A DNA stretch of 64,000 nt from NCBI GenBank assembly GCA_023396255.1, contig JAEWWU010000013.1:1-64000 (forward strand), given 5' to 3'. This document shows, piece after piece, positions 18,174 through 26,965 of the stretch. Positions within the stretch are counted from its first letter, which is position 1; each line of letters begins with the position of its first letter. Origin of the DNA: Bacteroidota bacterium. GTDB lineage: Bacteria > Bacteroidota > Bacteroidia > Bacteroidales > Porphyromonadaceae. The notes beneath the pieces are model-generated. The model made no database searches and was not told the DNA's origin. It saw nothing but the letters and a program-made list of their open reading frames with translations. Made by a program: the position numbers and the translations under genes.

Positions 18174-21100
18174 CTTTCGGTGGATGGGTTGCTTTCTTCC
18201 TCTTCCGGGATGGCGGATAAGGGGAGTGAAGATTTTTGCGATGGATTAGGAGGGGTCTTCTTTTTGTTTTTGGGACGAAGGAAATTGAATAAATCTGACA
18301 ACCTATCCAGTTTTCCTTTAATAATGTAACCGATACCCGTTTCGTTGATTAACCCTTCCAATATATTGTCGCTGTTACGTTTGTGGAAAAGGCTTAAGTA
18401 TTGCCGCCCCGCTTTATCCAAACGGTATTCAAGAGTTACATTGTCAATAAAAGTTTGCTCGTAATTCGTGGGTACATTCCCGGCAGCGACCTTTCCTCCA
18501 ATAACGAAACGAATGCGGTTGTTGTAGAAACGGCGGCTAAAGCTGTACGTATAATTGGTGTAAGCCGTTCCCGAACCGGACGGATCGTGCAGCTCCATTC
18601 CCACATTGAGATCCGTACCCTCCAGAGACTTACCCAAGAGATTGTTCAACTCATTCACTGCCAAACCGCTCAAGATAGTTTCCATCTTCATTTGCGAGGG
18701 ATCCGACCCAGCCAAGAAACTGCCACTCACCATAAGTGCAACGGCTTGCTTGGCCCGCTCTTCGGGTGTCATAGAAGCAATTTCGCTCTGTATCGAGATG
18801 TCTTGTGGGGCATCCAAATCGAATTGAAGGTCGAGCTTTTCAAGCGTTTCGCTTGCAGCTATAGAGACTTCAAAATCTACCTTTCGGGTAGCTTCCCCTT
18901 CCACGACATTGGCTCGAACAGCCTGACGAGCTTGGAACCTGATGTAAGGGTTCTCGGGCCTACCGGACCACGAAATAGTACTCGATGGATCTATGACAAA
19001 TGACTTGCGCCCCACCACCGGGAAGTTGTAACGAACCTCTCCTCCTTCTGCTTCATAGGTGCCGATAAGACTCATTTCTCCAAAAGGCGGCAAAGCAAAA
19101 CTCAAAGAGCCTCCTCCCACGATTTGGACATAATCCTGATGACCGGGAGAGAGGTCCACACCGGCAATGACCGCAGGGTCTATCAGAGCTGTAAGAGCAA
19201 TATCCATACTGCTCTGAGGGCTCTTGTTTGCCCGAATGGGCGGAACAAAAAGAGTGTCCGAAAAGTCTACAAACTCTACAAATCCCGAAAGTTTATCCCC
19301 GGCCTTGACTGCCGATTGGGAGTACACGTAGGTCACATTGGTCCCTCCGAGGATGCCCACACGACCGCGCACAACAGGAGCAGTCAGTTTCCCTCTCATT
19401 GTCAAATCCGCCGAGGCAAATATTTTACCATAAAGTAGCTGCCCCGGTTTATAAGAGCTATCCAATAGCTGTACTTCGTTGGCCTTTAGGCTTAGATTGG
19501 TCTGAAGAGCATTTTTTCCCAAAACGTAGAGGTGACCATTGATACGTAATGGCTCCTTTTTACCTTCTACCCTAAGAGCGTAATCCTCAAACGACAGTTT
19601 ACTATCCTGCAATACAAGGGGTTTGGAATCCAAGACAAAGGTATTGCCCAACTGGGGTAAATAGATCTTTGCCTCTTTCAAGAGAGGGGCACCATTGAGA
19701 TGTATGTCTTGTGGTGTCCCCGAAACTTTAACCTGCCCCTGCACCACCCCGTCAATGGTAGCCAACTCTGCACCCAATATGGGATTGACGAGAGCCAGAG
19801 GGAAGTCTTCGAACACAGCATTCATCGCTATGGGCGACTCCTTGTCGTGGGCATTGTAACGCCCGTCTGCGCTGAGGGCCAACTCTCCATCGTGGTTGAT
19901 CTGTGCCGTCACGTAGTGAGAAGAATTATCGCGTGGTTCATAGAAAAGGGCCATACCGATATTTCCTATACGTTCATTATTGTAACGCAACTCATTGATG
20001 GAAACGTCTCCGGTTGCTCTTATCCGTTCCTCTTCCCGTTCCAAACGGATGTCGGCAAAAGTCATTCCAGAAATAGGAGCGGTCAGCCCTGTGAGGGGAG
20101 CAATTCGCTCCAGCTGTAAACGGCGTATAATAAGGCTCAATTGTTCTGTTTGTTGCGTCTCTTTGTCCGAGAGCAACTGCACCTCTGCTCCATCGAATCC
20201 GGAAAGAAGCAGGTTGGCAAATATCTTCTTGTTTTCTTTAAAGTAGAAGAGACTGTTATCGGCATTGACGCTTACCTTTTCTCCCGCAACCACCAGCGGT
20301 TGAGAATCCTTTATGGTCAGTCCAAAACCCTTGGCATTGTAGTACCCCAACAATCCTGCGGCATACTGTACCCCTTGTGCATTGGCATAGGAGGCATAAA
20401 GATCTGCCGAGCGAAGATCTGTTTCAGTGGTCAGGTTGAGATCGAAGGGTGCTTGGTTGAGGTAACGCTCCTTGTGGACCGACAAATCTGCCCTCAAAAC
20501 AGGCTTGCGTTTCTTGCTTTCCGTGCCGTACACTTGATCTATTTTGCGTTCCAAAACAGGACGCATATCGGATTGGGTTAAACGTTCGGTCAAACGCTCT
20601 ATACTCTGCCGAACTGAACCAGCCGAACTGAATTCGGTAGATAAACTCAAGTGCGCTTGATCTACACGATAGGCATCTTTGCGAAATCCCCTAACCAAAA
20701 AGTCTCCCGTAATGCCATTCACCGAATCGGCTTGCACAGAGATATCCACGCCATTGACAAAAAGAGCATTCTTTTGTAAAAGATACTGAGCTGGATTATG
20801 CAATCCCATAACCGCTTCAAGAGAGAAGTGCGGCAGCAGTTGCAAAGGTACTTCCAACGAAATCTCCCCGATAGAGTCTTGCGCATAGCTGGTAGCCACT
20901 CGAGCCAATTCGGAAGATCGGGCAATGAGGTCGTTGAGCCCTGTTGCTGCGTTCAATCGTAATCGGAGGTCTCCTGACGAAATGTCGGCACGAACATCGC
21001 TTTCGGAGGTAGCCCCACTGACCATAAAGCTCTCGAACGAGAGTGAATCTTGATCCAAGATCAGCCGCAAATCGCTCACCTCTCCTTGCAAACGATGCTG

Positions 21101-23107
21101 CTGTTTGAAATCGGTAAAGAGGTCCCCCTCAAGGGTCATACGTCCGTTGAGCGGTTTTTCGGAGAAACCCAACATTTGCGCATCCAATGTGTCTACTTGC
21201 ACCCGAATAGATCCGCTAACAGTTCTCTCCTTGATGAGAGCATCTATTTGTGTGTAGAAATTGGCCCCCGGCGACATACTGTTGAGAGAGGCAAACATTT
21301 CGCCATCGTGCAGACGACCATCCGCCGTTATCTCCTCTATGACTGCCTGTTTGTATTGCAACGATTGTACGTTGAGGTGCACCCCTGCCGATGTTTTGGG
21401 AGAAAGAAAATCGGTTCCCAGCCCATAGGCTTGGAGAGATATGTTGGCTACTCCAATCGAGTCTTGAGGCAAAAAGCCCCCAACATCGAGATCTCGCGCC
21501 TCCAAATCCAATTTATATCCCTTACTGGAAAGGTTATAAGAAGCAGCCGCCGAGAGACCTCCCCCCTCTCCGCTGCGCAACCGTAACCGGCAACCCACAT
21601 TATTTCCATTGAGAGAGACATCAGCGTTGAGAGAGCTCTGTGATGGCACAGAAACACGGTCGGCAAGGTCATCTCCCCCCAGCATAAGCCAACGCTCCAG
21701 TCCCGAGTAGGTAGAAAGACGGATTTCCGCTTTTCCTTTGCGGTTTTTGGGCAGCAATACATCGTGAACCTCACCGGAAAGAAAAAGGTCAAAAGCCCGT
21801 GGCACAGCAACCTCTATTCGATTGAGAGATACAAAGCGTAATGTTCCATCGAAGTCAACCTCTAACTCTACCGCCTCATCAGAGATGAGCGGAGTCGCAC
21901 TGCTTTTCCCTCCCAAAGAATTGATATCTATGGTGGTGAAATAGGTTAGATCTTGAGGATGCAAATACCCCTGTGCGATTGCTTTGAAAAAGGCGGTATC
22001 GTTTTGAGCCGTGAAGAGGGTGAGCGGAAGCACTATATCACCTTCAATATCGCTCTTATCCGTCCTTACGGAGAAGTCCGACACGGTGATCACCTCATTT
22101 TTCATTTCGAATCCTCCACGGAACCGCTCTACCACAGCTCCGCAACGCTCTCGCAAACGAACGTCATTGATACCCATCGCCAAGTGTAAGCCCTTGAAAT
22201 AAAAGTCATCAAAATTGGCGTGAACATCATAAAGAGACATATTGGTATAGTCGACAAACGGTGCAGCCGTCGGCTCGGCTTTGGTGGCAAAACCTCCGCT
22301 ATACAGATCCAGATCGGAGTGGTCCATTTTCAACTCAAAGTCATCCAACGCAATATCTATGCCGTGTACACTTCCTCTGCGAATATGCCCTCCGGTGTAC
22401 ACCTTATGAAGGGGCAGCTCTATTCGGGTATCGAAGTTTTGTACAGAAGCCTGCTTTATCTCTATTTGCCAACGTACCGGCTGAGGATCCGGATTGGGCA
22501 CGGTATCAACCGACCAGTAACGAAATAGTCCGGAGTTCAAACCCACAGCACCAACTGCAACTTTTTCTTTTTTGAGATCTACCAGCAAATTAGCAACCTC
22601 TATTTCTTGGGCTTTGGCAGTGATGCGGCTCTCCTTGAGCGAATCCAAAAAATAGTCGAAATAAACATCTCTAATGGTCAGGTTAGAGGTTTCTATTCTG
22701 CTTCGGGTCAGAGGGGTTATGGGAATACGAGTGCGCAACTCTCCCAGCAGAGCAATGGTGTCTCCCTCTGCCGAATAAGCCTCCACGCTCTTTACACTCA
22801 AATCCAGAGGAAAAGCAAGATGCACCTCCCCGACCGTTATATCCATTCCCGTCGTTTTGTGGAGCTGTTGTGTCACCAACCCCACAGCCCATTGCTGCAC
22901 TGCCGGCACATAGAGCAACACAGCAGCCGTCAGAACCAGTACAAAGGGCAACAGCAAAAGAGTAATTAAAACCCTTTTGAAAATTTTTCGCTTGCCGGAA
23001 GTACCGGATACCGGTTTTATGTCTGTTTTCTTTTCTTCTTCCAAATTATCAAAAGCAACGCCCAAAAGAGAGGAGAATAGCTTTCCCCATTGTTCGCAAA
23101 AGGTCAA
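18170..23107 (-). CDS. tamB: TamB/DUF490 translocation and assembly module protein
   Basis: 1645 residues, the size expected for TamB. One transmembrane helix (about residues 45-68, VLITLLLLPFVLVLTAAVLLYVPA) anchors it in the inner membrane. A long beta-taco follows, of the kind proposed to span the periplasm. The C-terminal DUF490 domain is at about 1150-1560. A short basic and Pro-rich tail (RPKNKKKTPPNPSQ) is an extension after it. The largest frame begins with TTG at 23107; no ATG precedes the membrane helix, so a TTG (or another non-ATG) start is required. Twenty to forty residues of uncertainty remain. Overlaps tamL by 4 bases. Confidence 0.92.
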   Translation of the reverse strand: MTFCEQWGKLFSSLLGVAFDNLEEEKKTDIKPVSGTSGKRKIFKRVLITLLLLPFVLVLTAAVLLYVPAVQQWAVGLVTQQLHKTTGMDITVGEVHLAFPLDLSVKSVEAYSAEGDTIALLGELRTRIPITPLTRSRIETSNLTIRDVYFDYFLDSLKESRITAKAQEIEVANLLVDLKKEKVAVGAVGLNSGLFRYWSVDTVPNPDPQPVRWQIEIKQASVQNFDTRIELPLHKVYTGGHIRRGSVHGIDIALDDFELKMDHSDLDLYSGGFATKAEPTAAPFVDYTNMSLYDVHANFDDFYFKGLHLAMGINDVRLRERCGAVVERFRGGFEMKNEVITVSDFSVRTDKSDIEGDIVLPLTLFTAQNDTAFFKAIAQGYLHPQDLTYFTTIDINSLGGKSSATPLISDEAVELEVDFDGTLRFVSLNRIEVAVPRAFDLFLSGEVHDVLLPKNRKGKAEIRLSTYSGLERWLMLGGDDLADRVSVPSQSSLNADVSLNGNNVGCRLRLRSGEGGGLSAAASYNLSSKGYKLDLEARDLDVGGFLPQDSIGVANISLQAYGLGTDFLSPKTSAGVHLNVQSLQYKQAVIEEITADGRLHDGEMFASLNSMSPGANFYTQIDALIKERTVSGSIRVQVDTLDAQMLGFSEKPLNGRMTLEGDLFTDFKQQHRLQGEVSDLRLILDQDSLSFESFMVSGATSESDVRADISSGDLRLRLNAATGLNDLIARSSELARVATSYAQDSIGEISLEVPLQLLPHFSLEAVMGLHNPAQYLLQKNALFVNGVDISVQADSVNGITGDFLVRGFRKDAYRVDQAHLSLSTEFSSAGSVRQSIERLTERLTQSDMRPVLERKIDQVYGTESKKRKPVLRADLSVHKERYLNQAPFDLNLTTETDLRSADLYASYANAQGVQYAAGLLGYYNAKGFGLTIKDSQPLVVAGEKVSVNADNSLFYFKENKKIFANLLLSGFDGAEVQLLSDKETQQTEQLSLIIRRLQLERIAPLTGLTAPISGMTFADIRLEREEERIRATGDVSINELRYNNERIGNIGMALFYEPRDNSSHYVTAQINHDGELALSADGRYNAHDKESPIAMNAVFEDFPLALVNPILGAELATIDGVVQGQVKVSGTPQDIHLNGAPLLKEAKIYLPQLGNTFVLDSKPLVLQDSKLSFEDYALRVEGKKEPLRINGHLYVLGKNALQTNLSLKANEVQLLDSSYKPGQLLYGKIFASADLTMRGKLTAPVVRGRVGILGGTNVTYVYSQSAVKAGDKLSGFVEFVDFSDTLFVPPIRANKSPQSSMDIALTALIDPAVIAGVDLSPGHQDYVQIVGGGSLSFALPPFGEMSLIGTYEAEGGEVRYNFPVVGRKSFVIDPSSTISWSGRPENPYIRFQARQAVRANVVEGEATRKVDFEVSIAASETLEKLDLQFDLDAPQDISIQSEIASMTPEERAKQAVALMVSGSFLAGSDPSQMKMETILSGLAVNELNNLLGKSLEGTDLNVGMELHDPSGSGTAYTNYTYSFSRRFYNNRIRFVIGGKVAAGNVPTNYEQTFIDNVTLEYRLDKAGRQYLSLFHKRNSDNILEGLINETGIGYIIKGKLDRLSDLFNFLRPKNKKKTPPNPSQKSSLPLSAIPEEEESNPSTER

Positions 23108-23148
23108 ATTCTACGGATATTTTCCGATCTCTAAAGCGTTTACAGAGA

Positions 23149-23156
23149 CAAAGATA
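23149..23156 (-). promoter_or_regulatory. -7 box TATCTTTG for tamB-tamL
   Basis: Perfect TAnnTTTG on the minus strand. With a start about 6 bases downstream, the 5' leader to the TTG at 23107 would be roughly 36 bases, which supports that unusual start codon. No clear -33 box. Confidence 0.5.
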
Positions 23157-23482
23157 ACAAAACTCCTCTCGGATTGATACTTCCCCCCTACTTCAAGTAA
23201 AGAACAGGGTTCTTATCCCATCCACAAACGGAGAAAAAGAAGTCGAAAACCTTCCCCAAAAGAATTGCATACAATAAAACATTGAAACCTATGCGAAAAT
23301 TTGCAAATGAGTACCAATCGTCCAAAAAACGTGAGAAAAAATCCATAGATGGAACACGAGGACACACGTCAAAACGCACAAAAAAACACAACAATGAATA
23401 TGCACAAACAAGGATTAGTGTGTATTTTGTGGCGGCTTAACTGTTAAAATTGCAATTTCCATCGAAGCTTTCTAAGCAATTT

Positions 23483-23513
23483 CTTGCAATCTGAAGAGTA
23501 AAAACTACCTTTG
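23483..23513 (+). promoter_or_regulatory. Promoter CTTG-N19-TACCTTTG
   Basis: Near-consensus Bacteroidota promoter reading rightward into the AT-rich island; predicted start about 23520. The transcript would run to the hairpin at 23892-23932. Confidence 0.65.
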
Positions 23514-23537
23514 TAAAAGCTATAATTAGGTGTGCCT

Positions 23538-23585
23538 ATGAAAGCTGTATTGTTCTTACCCCGTATATCACCTCCGGCAGATTGA
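23538..23585 (+). CDS. Possible 15-residue leader or upstream peptide
   Basis: MKAVLFLPRISPPAD, starting about 18 bases after the predicted transcription start and ending 48 bases before the next frame. It may be a leader peptide or simply chance; no tandem codon bias of an attenuator is visible. Confidence 0.2.
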   Translation: MKAVLFLPRISPPAD

Positions 23586-23632
23586 ATTGATTTCGAGTAT
23601 GCAACAGAGGTTGAAGCGAAGCCTAAAAATCT

Positions 23633-23884
23633 ATGCTATGCTTCGAACCATACTTACTGAATCCATTGATTAAATTAGGAATCATCAATCAGATTAAAAA
23701 ACTTTGTGAAATCTCAAGGAAGTACGAAATGAGCCCAACGAATGAGAAATTTGTAAAAGAGCAATGTAAATTCCTAAAATATAATTGTAACTCGTCGGAT
23801 TCAGAGGTTAGGTTATACAAGGATTTCAATGCAACCTTATGCAAGGAATGCTCAACTTTATTGGAAGAAAAATCTCTAAAATAA
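23633..23884 (+). CDS. Small protein of unknown function, possibly a gene fragment
   Basis: 83 residues from the ATG at 23633, or 51 from an internal ATG at 23729. The C-terminal half has four cysteines (EQCKFLKYNC and LCKECSTLLE), the latter a CxxC that could bind metal. Codon use is AT-rich, unlike the envelope genes on either side. It has its own promoter and is followed within 10 bases by a strong hairpin, so it is probably expressed. No family recognised. Confidence 0.45.
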   Translation: MLCFEPYLLNPLIKLGIINQIKKLCEISRKYEMSPTNEKFVKEQCKFLKYNCNSSDSEVRLYKDFNATLCKECSTLLEEKSLK

Positions 23885-23891
23885 TAACAGA

Positions 23892-23932
23892 AGAAAAGAA
23901 GCGATATTCTAAATCAGTATCACTTCTTTTCT
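23892..23932. terminator. Strong hairpin, 14 of 15 bp paired
   Basis: AGAAAAGAAGCGATA and TATCACTTCTTTTCT pair with one mismatch around an 11-base loop. The 3' arm is T-rich, so it can stop rightward transcription from the promoter at 23483; it is nearly symmetrical and could work both ways. Confidence 0.7.
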
Positions 23933-23968
23933 TGTACAGCACGATTTTTATTGCATATATCTACTATT

Positions 23969-24067
23969 ATGAATGTTATAGATGCATTTGAAATAGCTTG
24001 TGGATTCATTTTTGGAGTCCTTATTACTAAGTACATAACAGAATTTATCAAGAGGAAAAAGAAGTAG
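23969..24067 (+). CDS. 32-residue single-span membrane peptide with basic tail
   Basis: The frame reads MNVIDAFEIACGFIFGVL then ITKYITEFIKRKKK. It has one hydrophobic helix (about residues 7-23) and a strongly basic C-terminus, the shape of many membrane-inserted small proteins including type I toxins. It sits 36 bases after the hairpin, in AT-rich sequence. No antitoxin RNA is demonstrated and the frame is short, so coding status is uncertain. Confidence 0.4.
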   Translation: MNVIDAFEIACGFIFGVLITKYITEFIKRKKK

Positions 24068-24309
24068 CCAACACATTCAATCTGCTTGGTTAACACCCTT
24101 TGTCATATTTCATTTTACTAATGAAATCGTACTTTTCAACAGAAAGGACAAGACAATGAAGGTTGGAAGCGGATAGAGCGGAGCATAACCTTTGAGTCGT
24201 CCGTTGATGACGACTAACTTCTCACCTGTAAGTCATTCTTCGGGATGCAGATAGGATGATTTCATTGTCGTTTGCAAGGGTTCCCCAAAAGAATGCTTGG
24301 ACAAAAAAA

Positions 24310-24416
24310 TAATTTGCTTGGACGGAACAAAAATTAGTAGGGAATTATCAGAAATTAATTCCCTGCAAATCGGCAATTAGTTCCCTACTTTTTCTTCTTT
24401 TTGTGGGAACTAATTT
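24310..24416 (-). repeat. Dispersed inverted-repeat element, copy B
   Basis: Reverse-oriented copy: CTTGGACGGAAC tail, then GTAGGGAATTATC, TTAATTCCCTGCAAATCGGC, AATTAGTTCCCTAC, and a final GGGAACTAATTTCC. It ends about 105 bases before the ATG of the rightward protease, with its tail pointing away from that gene. Read on the gene's strand it has the same direction as the other copies. Confidence 0.85.
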
Positions 24417-24488
24417 CCATCCCCTCTCAAGGGTTTTGCCTCCCTCAAGCAAAAACGACACAAGCAGAAGAAAAAATAAAAGAGTTCT

Positions 24489-24496
24489 TACCTTTG
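24489..24496 (+). promoter_or_regulatory. -7 box TACCTTTG upstream of the protease gene
   Basis: Perfect TAnnTTTG, 24 bases before the ATG at 24521 and downstream of repeat copy B. No good -33 box at 19-21 bases. Confidence 0.45.
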
Positions 24497-24520
24497 GAGA
24501 AAAGAATCACAAAAAAATCT

Positions 24521-26818
24521 ATGAAACAGATTTCTCTCTCCATCCTAACCTTATGGTTTTGTTTGCTATGGCTACCCTGTCCCTCCTGGGCACAGCTCTC
24601 ACAAGGGGGGCGTCCGCTTCAAGGGACCATTGACTCCACAGTACCTACATCGCACGGAAACTCCGCCCCCGAGAAAGTTTTTCATCTGACCTCACCCGTC
24701 AAAACCACCACCGGTAACACTGCCCATTCCTTGCTGCGTGTGGCACTGCTCCCCACCCAAGAATACTCAATGCAAAACGTTGCCCCACAAGAGTGGGGAC
24801 AGTGGTACACCGCCCCCGATGGTACTTCTGTTTGGAGGGGAAAACTTTCTGCCGAGAGAGGGCAGGGAATTAGTTTGTTCTTCGATCGCTTTCATTTGCA
24901 AGAGGGGCAACGCTTGTTTATCTCCTCTCCCAATGGGACACACATCCTTGGGGCTTTCACCGAACAAAACAACTCCGAGTACAACGACTTTGCCACGGCT
25001 TACCTACCGGGGCAAGAAGCCATTGTACAGTTCGAGTCTCCTCACCCCGTTACCCTTCCGTGGCGCATCAAACGGGTCACGGTTCTTTGCGAACAAAAAG
25101 AAGACAAAACCTTACGTTCCTATGAGCCTTGGTTCAAACTCGAGAATCTCGAATGCGCCCCAAACACCATCGCCTATTCGGCTCGGTGGGGCAAACAGAT
25201 GCAATCCATCGTTCTTATGATTGTACGGGGGCAGGCCGTCTGCTCCGGCGTTCTTATCAACAATACTCGCCAAGACGGCAAAGCTTATGTCCTAACCGCC
25301 TCCCATTGTATGAACGCCTCTTTCTATGAAGAGGGGAACAGGGCATACAGCGAAGAGAGCGCACGTTCCACCCTTTTTTACTTCAATTTTTTCAGCCCCT
25401 CGGGAGGCTCTTTTCTCAAGGGAATAGAGGAGCAAACCCTCAGTGGAGCACGCATCGTGGCTTGGGACGAATCTCGAGATCTGTGTCTTTTGGAAATCAC
25501 GGGGGTTCTACCCAATGTGGGTAAAGGAGAATGCGCCATACCGCCCTCCTATATGCCCTACTTTTCAGGATGGAACGTTGAAGAAAAACCACAAGGCATC
25601 TTCGTCGGGTTGCATCATCCCAAGGGATCGGTACAACGATACAGTATGAGTACAAAGCCCATAACCATTCAAAGTTTCAGCGCCGGGCCGGCTCGGTGGG
25701 AAAACTCGCACTGGATGATCGAACTCTGGGATGTAGGCACCACTGCCGGAGGTTCGTCCGGTTCGCCCCTCTTCGATGGACAGGGATACATCATAGGGGC
25801 TTTGTCCGGAGGCAACTCCTACTGCGACTCTCCCTTCAGAGACTTCTACTATGCTCTGAAAAGTTGCTGGCGCGATGCCTCCAAATCACAGGAAGAGCAA
25901 TTGGCTCCCTTTTTGGATCCCATCGGTAGCGGAAGCCTTCTTTGTTCCGGTTGGGAACCTTTCGGACACCGACAACCTCTCCGCCTTTCGCACATACTCT
26001 ACAATCCTGCTTTGAGAGATAATCTACAAGACCCGGCAACACCGTCTGCCACCCCCATTCGAGGGGCAGGGAGTAGCTTTCCCATAAAAGAAGCAAGTCA
26101 ATTGTTCGGGGCCGTGGCGGTAGTCGGAGCGGTTGAACAGTGGTCCCCTTCCTTGTGGCTCGTAGGGTTGCGCTCCAATAAAAATGAAACCTATCGGGAA
26201 ATCTTCCGAAAAAAAGTGGAACATCCCCGATACTCCTACACTTTCAATAGTACCACTTCCGGTGCAGAACGCAGCTTAGGTCACGGAATGCAGTTCTACA
26301 TAGATTTGCAAAATGAAGGGCAACTGCTCTCGGCTGGGGATACTCTCCACTTGGCTCTGTTCGATGCAGAAAATACTTTGCCCCTGATGCGCACTGCTCG
26401 GAACTCTGAGGCACTCCAACCGGCCTTGCACTGGGACGAACAAAGCAACCGGTGGATAGCGGCAGCCCTTGACCCTCATCCCGCCCGATCTTATGGCGGA
26501 GCCTATTGGATCGATGCCATCATTGCTCCCACCGGAGAAAGTCGCCCCGACATCCGTCAAAACCCGATGCCACGTTTCCTCTTTGATGGGTACAATGTGC
26601 TGATTCTCTTCCCCGAAGAGGTCAATTTATCCTCCAAGAAAATCACCGCCGTGCTCTCCGATGCACTTGGGCGCATTTGGGAAACCAAAGCCGTAACTCA
26701 CCCCGTTACCTCTTTCCCGATAGTTACCCGAGAGCTACCAAGCGGAGTTTATTTGGTTTCGCTCTACGGATACGGTAAGCCCATCACTTACAAGCTATTT
26801 TTACCCCCATCTCATTAA
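24521..26818 (+). CDS. Secreted trypsin-fold (Lys-C/PepK-like) serine endopeptidase with T9SS sorting domain
   Basis: 765 residues with a signal peptide (MKQISLSILTLWFCLLWLPCPSWAQ). An N-terminal pro-region of about 180 residues precedes a chymotrypsin-fold domain. The triad is His262 in LTASHCMN, Asp320 in SRDLCLLEI and Ser413 in GGSSGSPLF, with paired cysteines typical of lysyl endopeptidases (VCSG, SHC, GECA, SYCDSP). The last 75 residues (VLSDALGRIWETKA ... LPSGVYLVSLYGYGKPITYKLF) are a T9SS type A sorting domain, so it should be a surface or secreted protease. Lys specificity is inferred from resemblance to Porphyromonas PepK and Achromobacter Lys-C. The ATG at 24521 was chosen because it starts the signal peptide; the frame extends upstream into repeat B only through a TTG. 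Confidence 0.88.
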   Translation: MKQISLSILTLWFCLLWLPCPSWAQLSQGGRPLQGTIDSTVPTSHGNSAPEKVFHLTSPVKTTTGNTAHSLLRVALLPTQEYSMQNVAPQEWGQWYTAPDGTSVWRGKLSAERGQGISLFFDRFHLQEGQRLFISSPNGTHILGAFTEQNNSEYNDFATAYLPGQEAIVQFESPHPVTLPWRIKRVTVLCEQKEDKTLRSYEPWFKLENLECAPNTIAYSARWGKQMQSIVLMIVRGQAVCSGVLINNTRQDGKAYVLTASHCMNASFYEEGNRAYSEESARSTLFYFNFFSPSGGSFLKGIEEQTLSGARIVAWDESRDLCLLEITGVLPNVGKGECAIPPSYMPYFSGWNVEEKPQGIFVGLHHPKGSVQRYSMSTKPITIQSFSAGPARWENSHWMIELWDVGTTAGGSSGSPLFDGQGYIIGALSGGNSYCDSPFRDFYYALKSCWRDASKSQEEQLAPFLDPIGSGSLLCSGWEPFGHRQPLRLSHILYNPALRDNLQDPATPSATPIRGAGSSFPIKEASQLFGAVAVVGAVEQWSPSLWLVGLRSNKNETYREIFRKKVEHPRYSYTFNSTTSGAERSLGHGMQFYIDLQNEGQLLSAGDTLHLALFDAENTLPLMRTARNSEALQPALHWDEQSNRWIAAALDPHPARSYGGAYWIDAIIAPTGESRPDIRQNPMPRFLFDGYNVLILFPEEVNLSSKKITAVLSDALGRIWETKAVTHPVTSFPIVTRELPSGVYLVSLYGYGKPITYKLFLPPSH

Positions 26819-26865
26819 AAAAAGCAACAGGAGACAAGTATCATTTTGCCTCCTGCTGCTTTTTC
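26817..26865 (+). terminator. Terminator after the protease gene
   Basis: AAAAAGCAACAGGAG pairs with CTCCTGCTGCTTTTT (one mismatch) and ends in a T-run, directly at the protease stop codon. Confidence 0.75.
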
Positions 26866-26965
26866 TCCTGTCGGTACAGCGCAATAGATGTCAACACCTT
26901 CTAAGCATTGCCGATGGAGTGGGCTCTAAAACATTTTCTTGAGCCCATCCCCCTCGACAAGAAGA

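Larger units (their letters stand above)
23157..24520. other. AT-rich intergenic island with tiny genes
   Basis: This 1.3-kb stretch is visibly AT-richer than its neighbours. It holds a promoter (23483-23513), a 15-codon open frame (23538-23585), an 83-codon frame, a strong hairpin, a 32-residue membrane peptide gene, and repeat copy B. Between 24090 and 24290 one minus-strand frame contains GEKLVVINGRLKGYAPLYPL but is closed by stops on both sides, so it may be a gene remnant of unknown kind. I see no transposase. Confidence 0.55.

Noticed and set aside
23188..23394. 68-codon leftward frame rich in Phe
   Set aside because: Sits upstream of the tamB promoter; composition is that of translated AT-rich intergenic DNA and there is no promoter or continuity with other genes.
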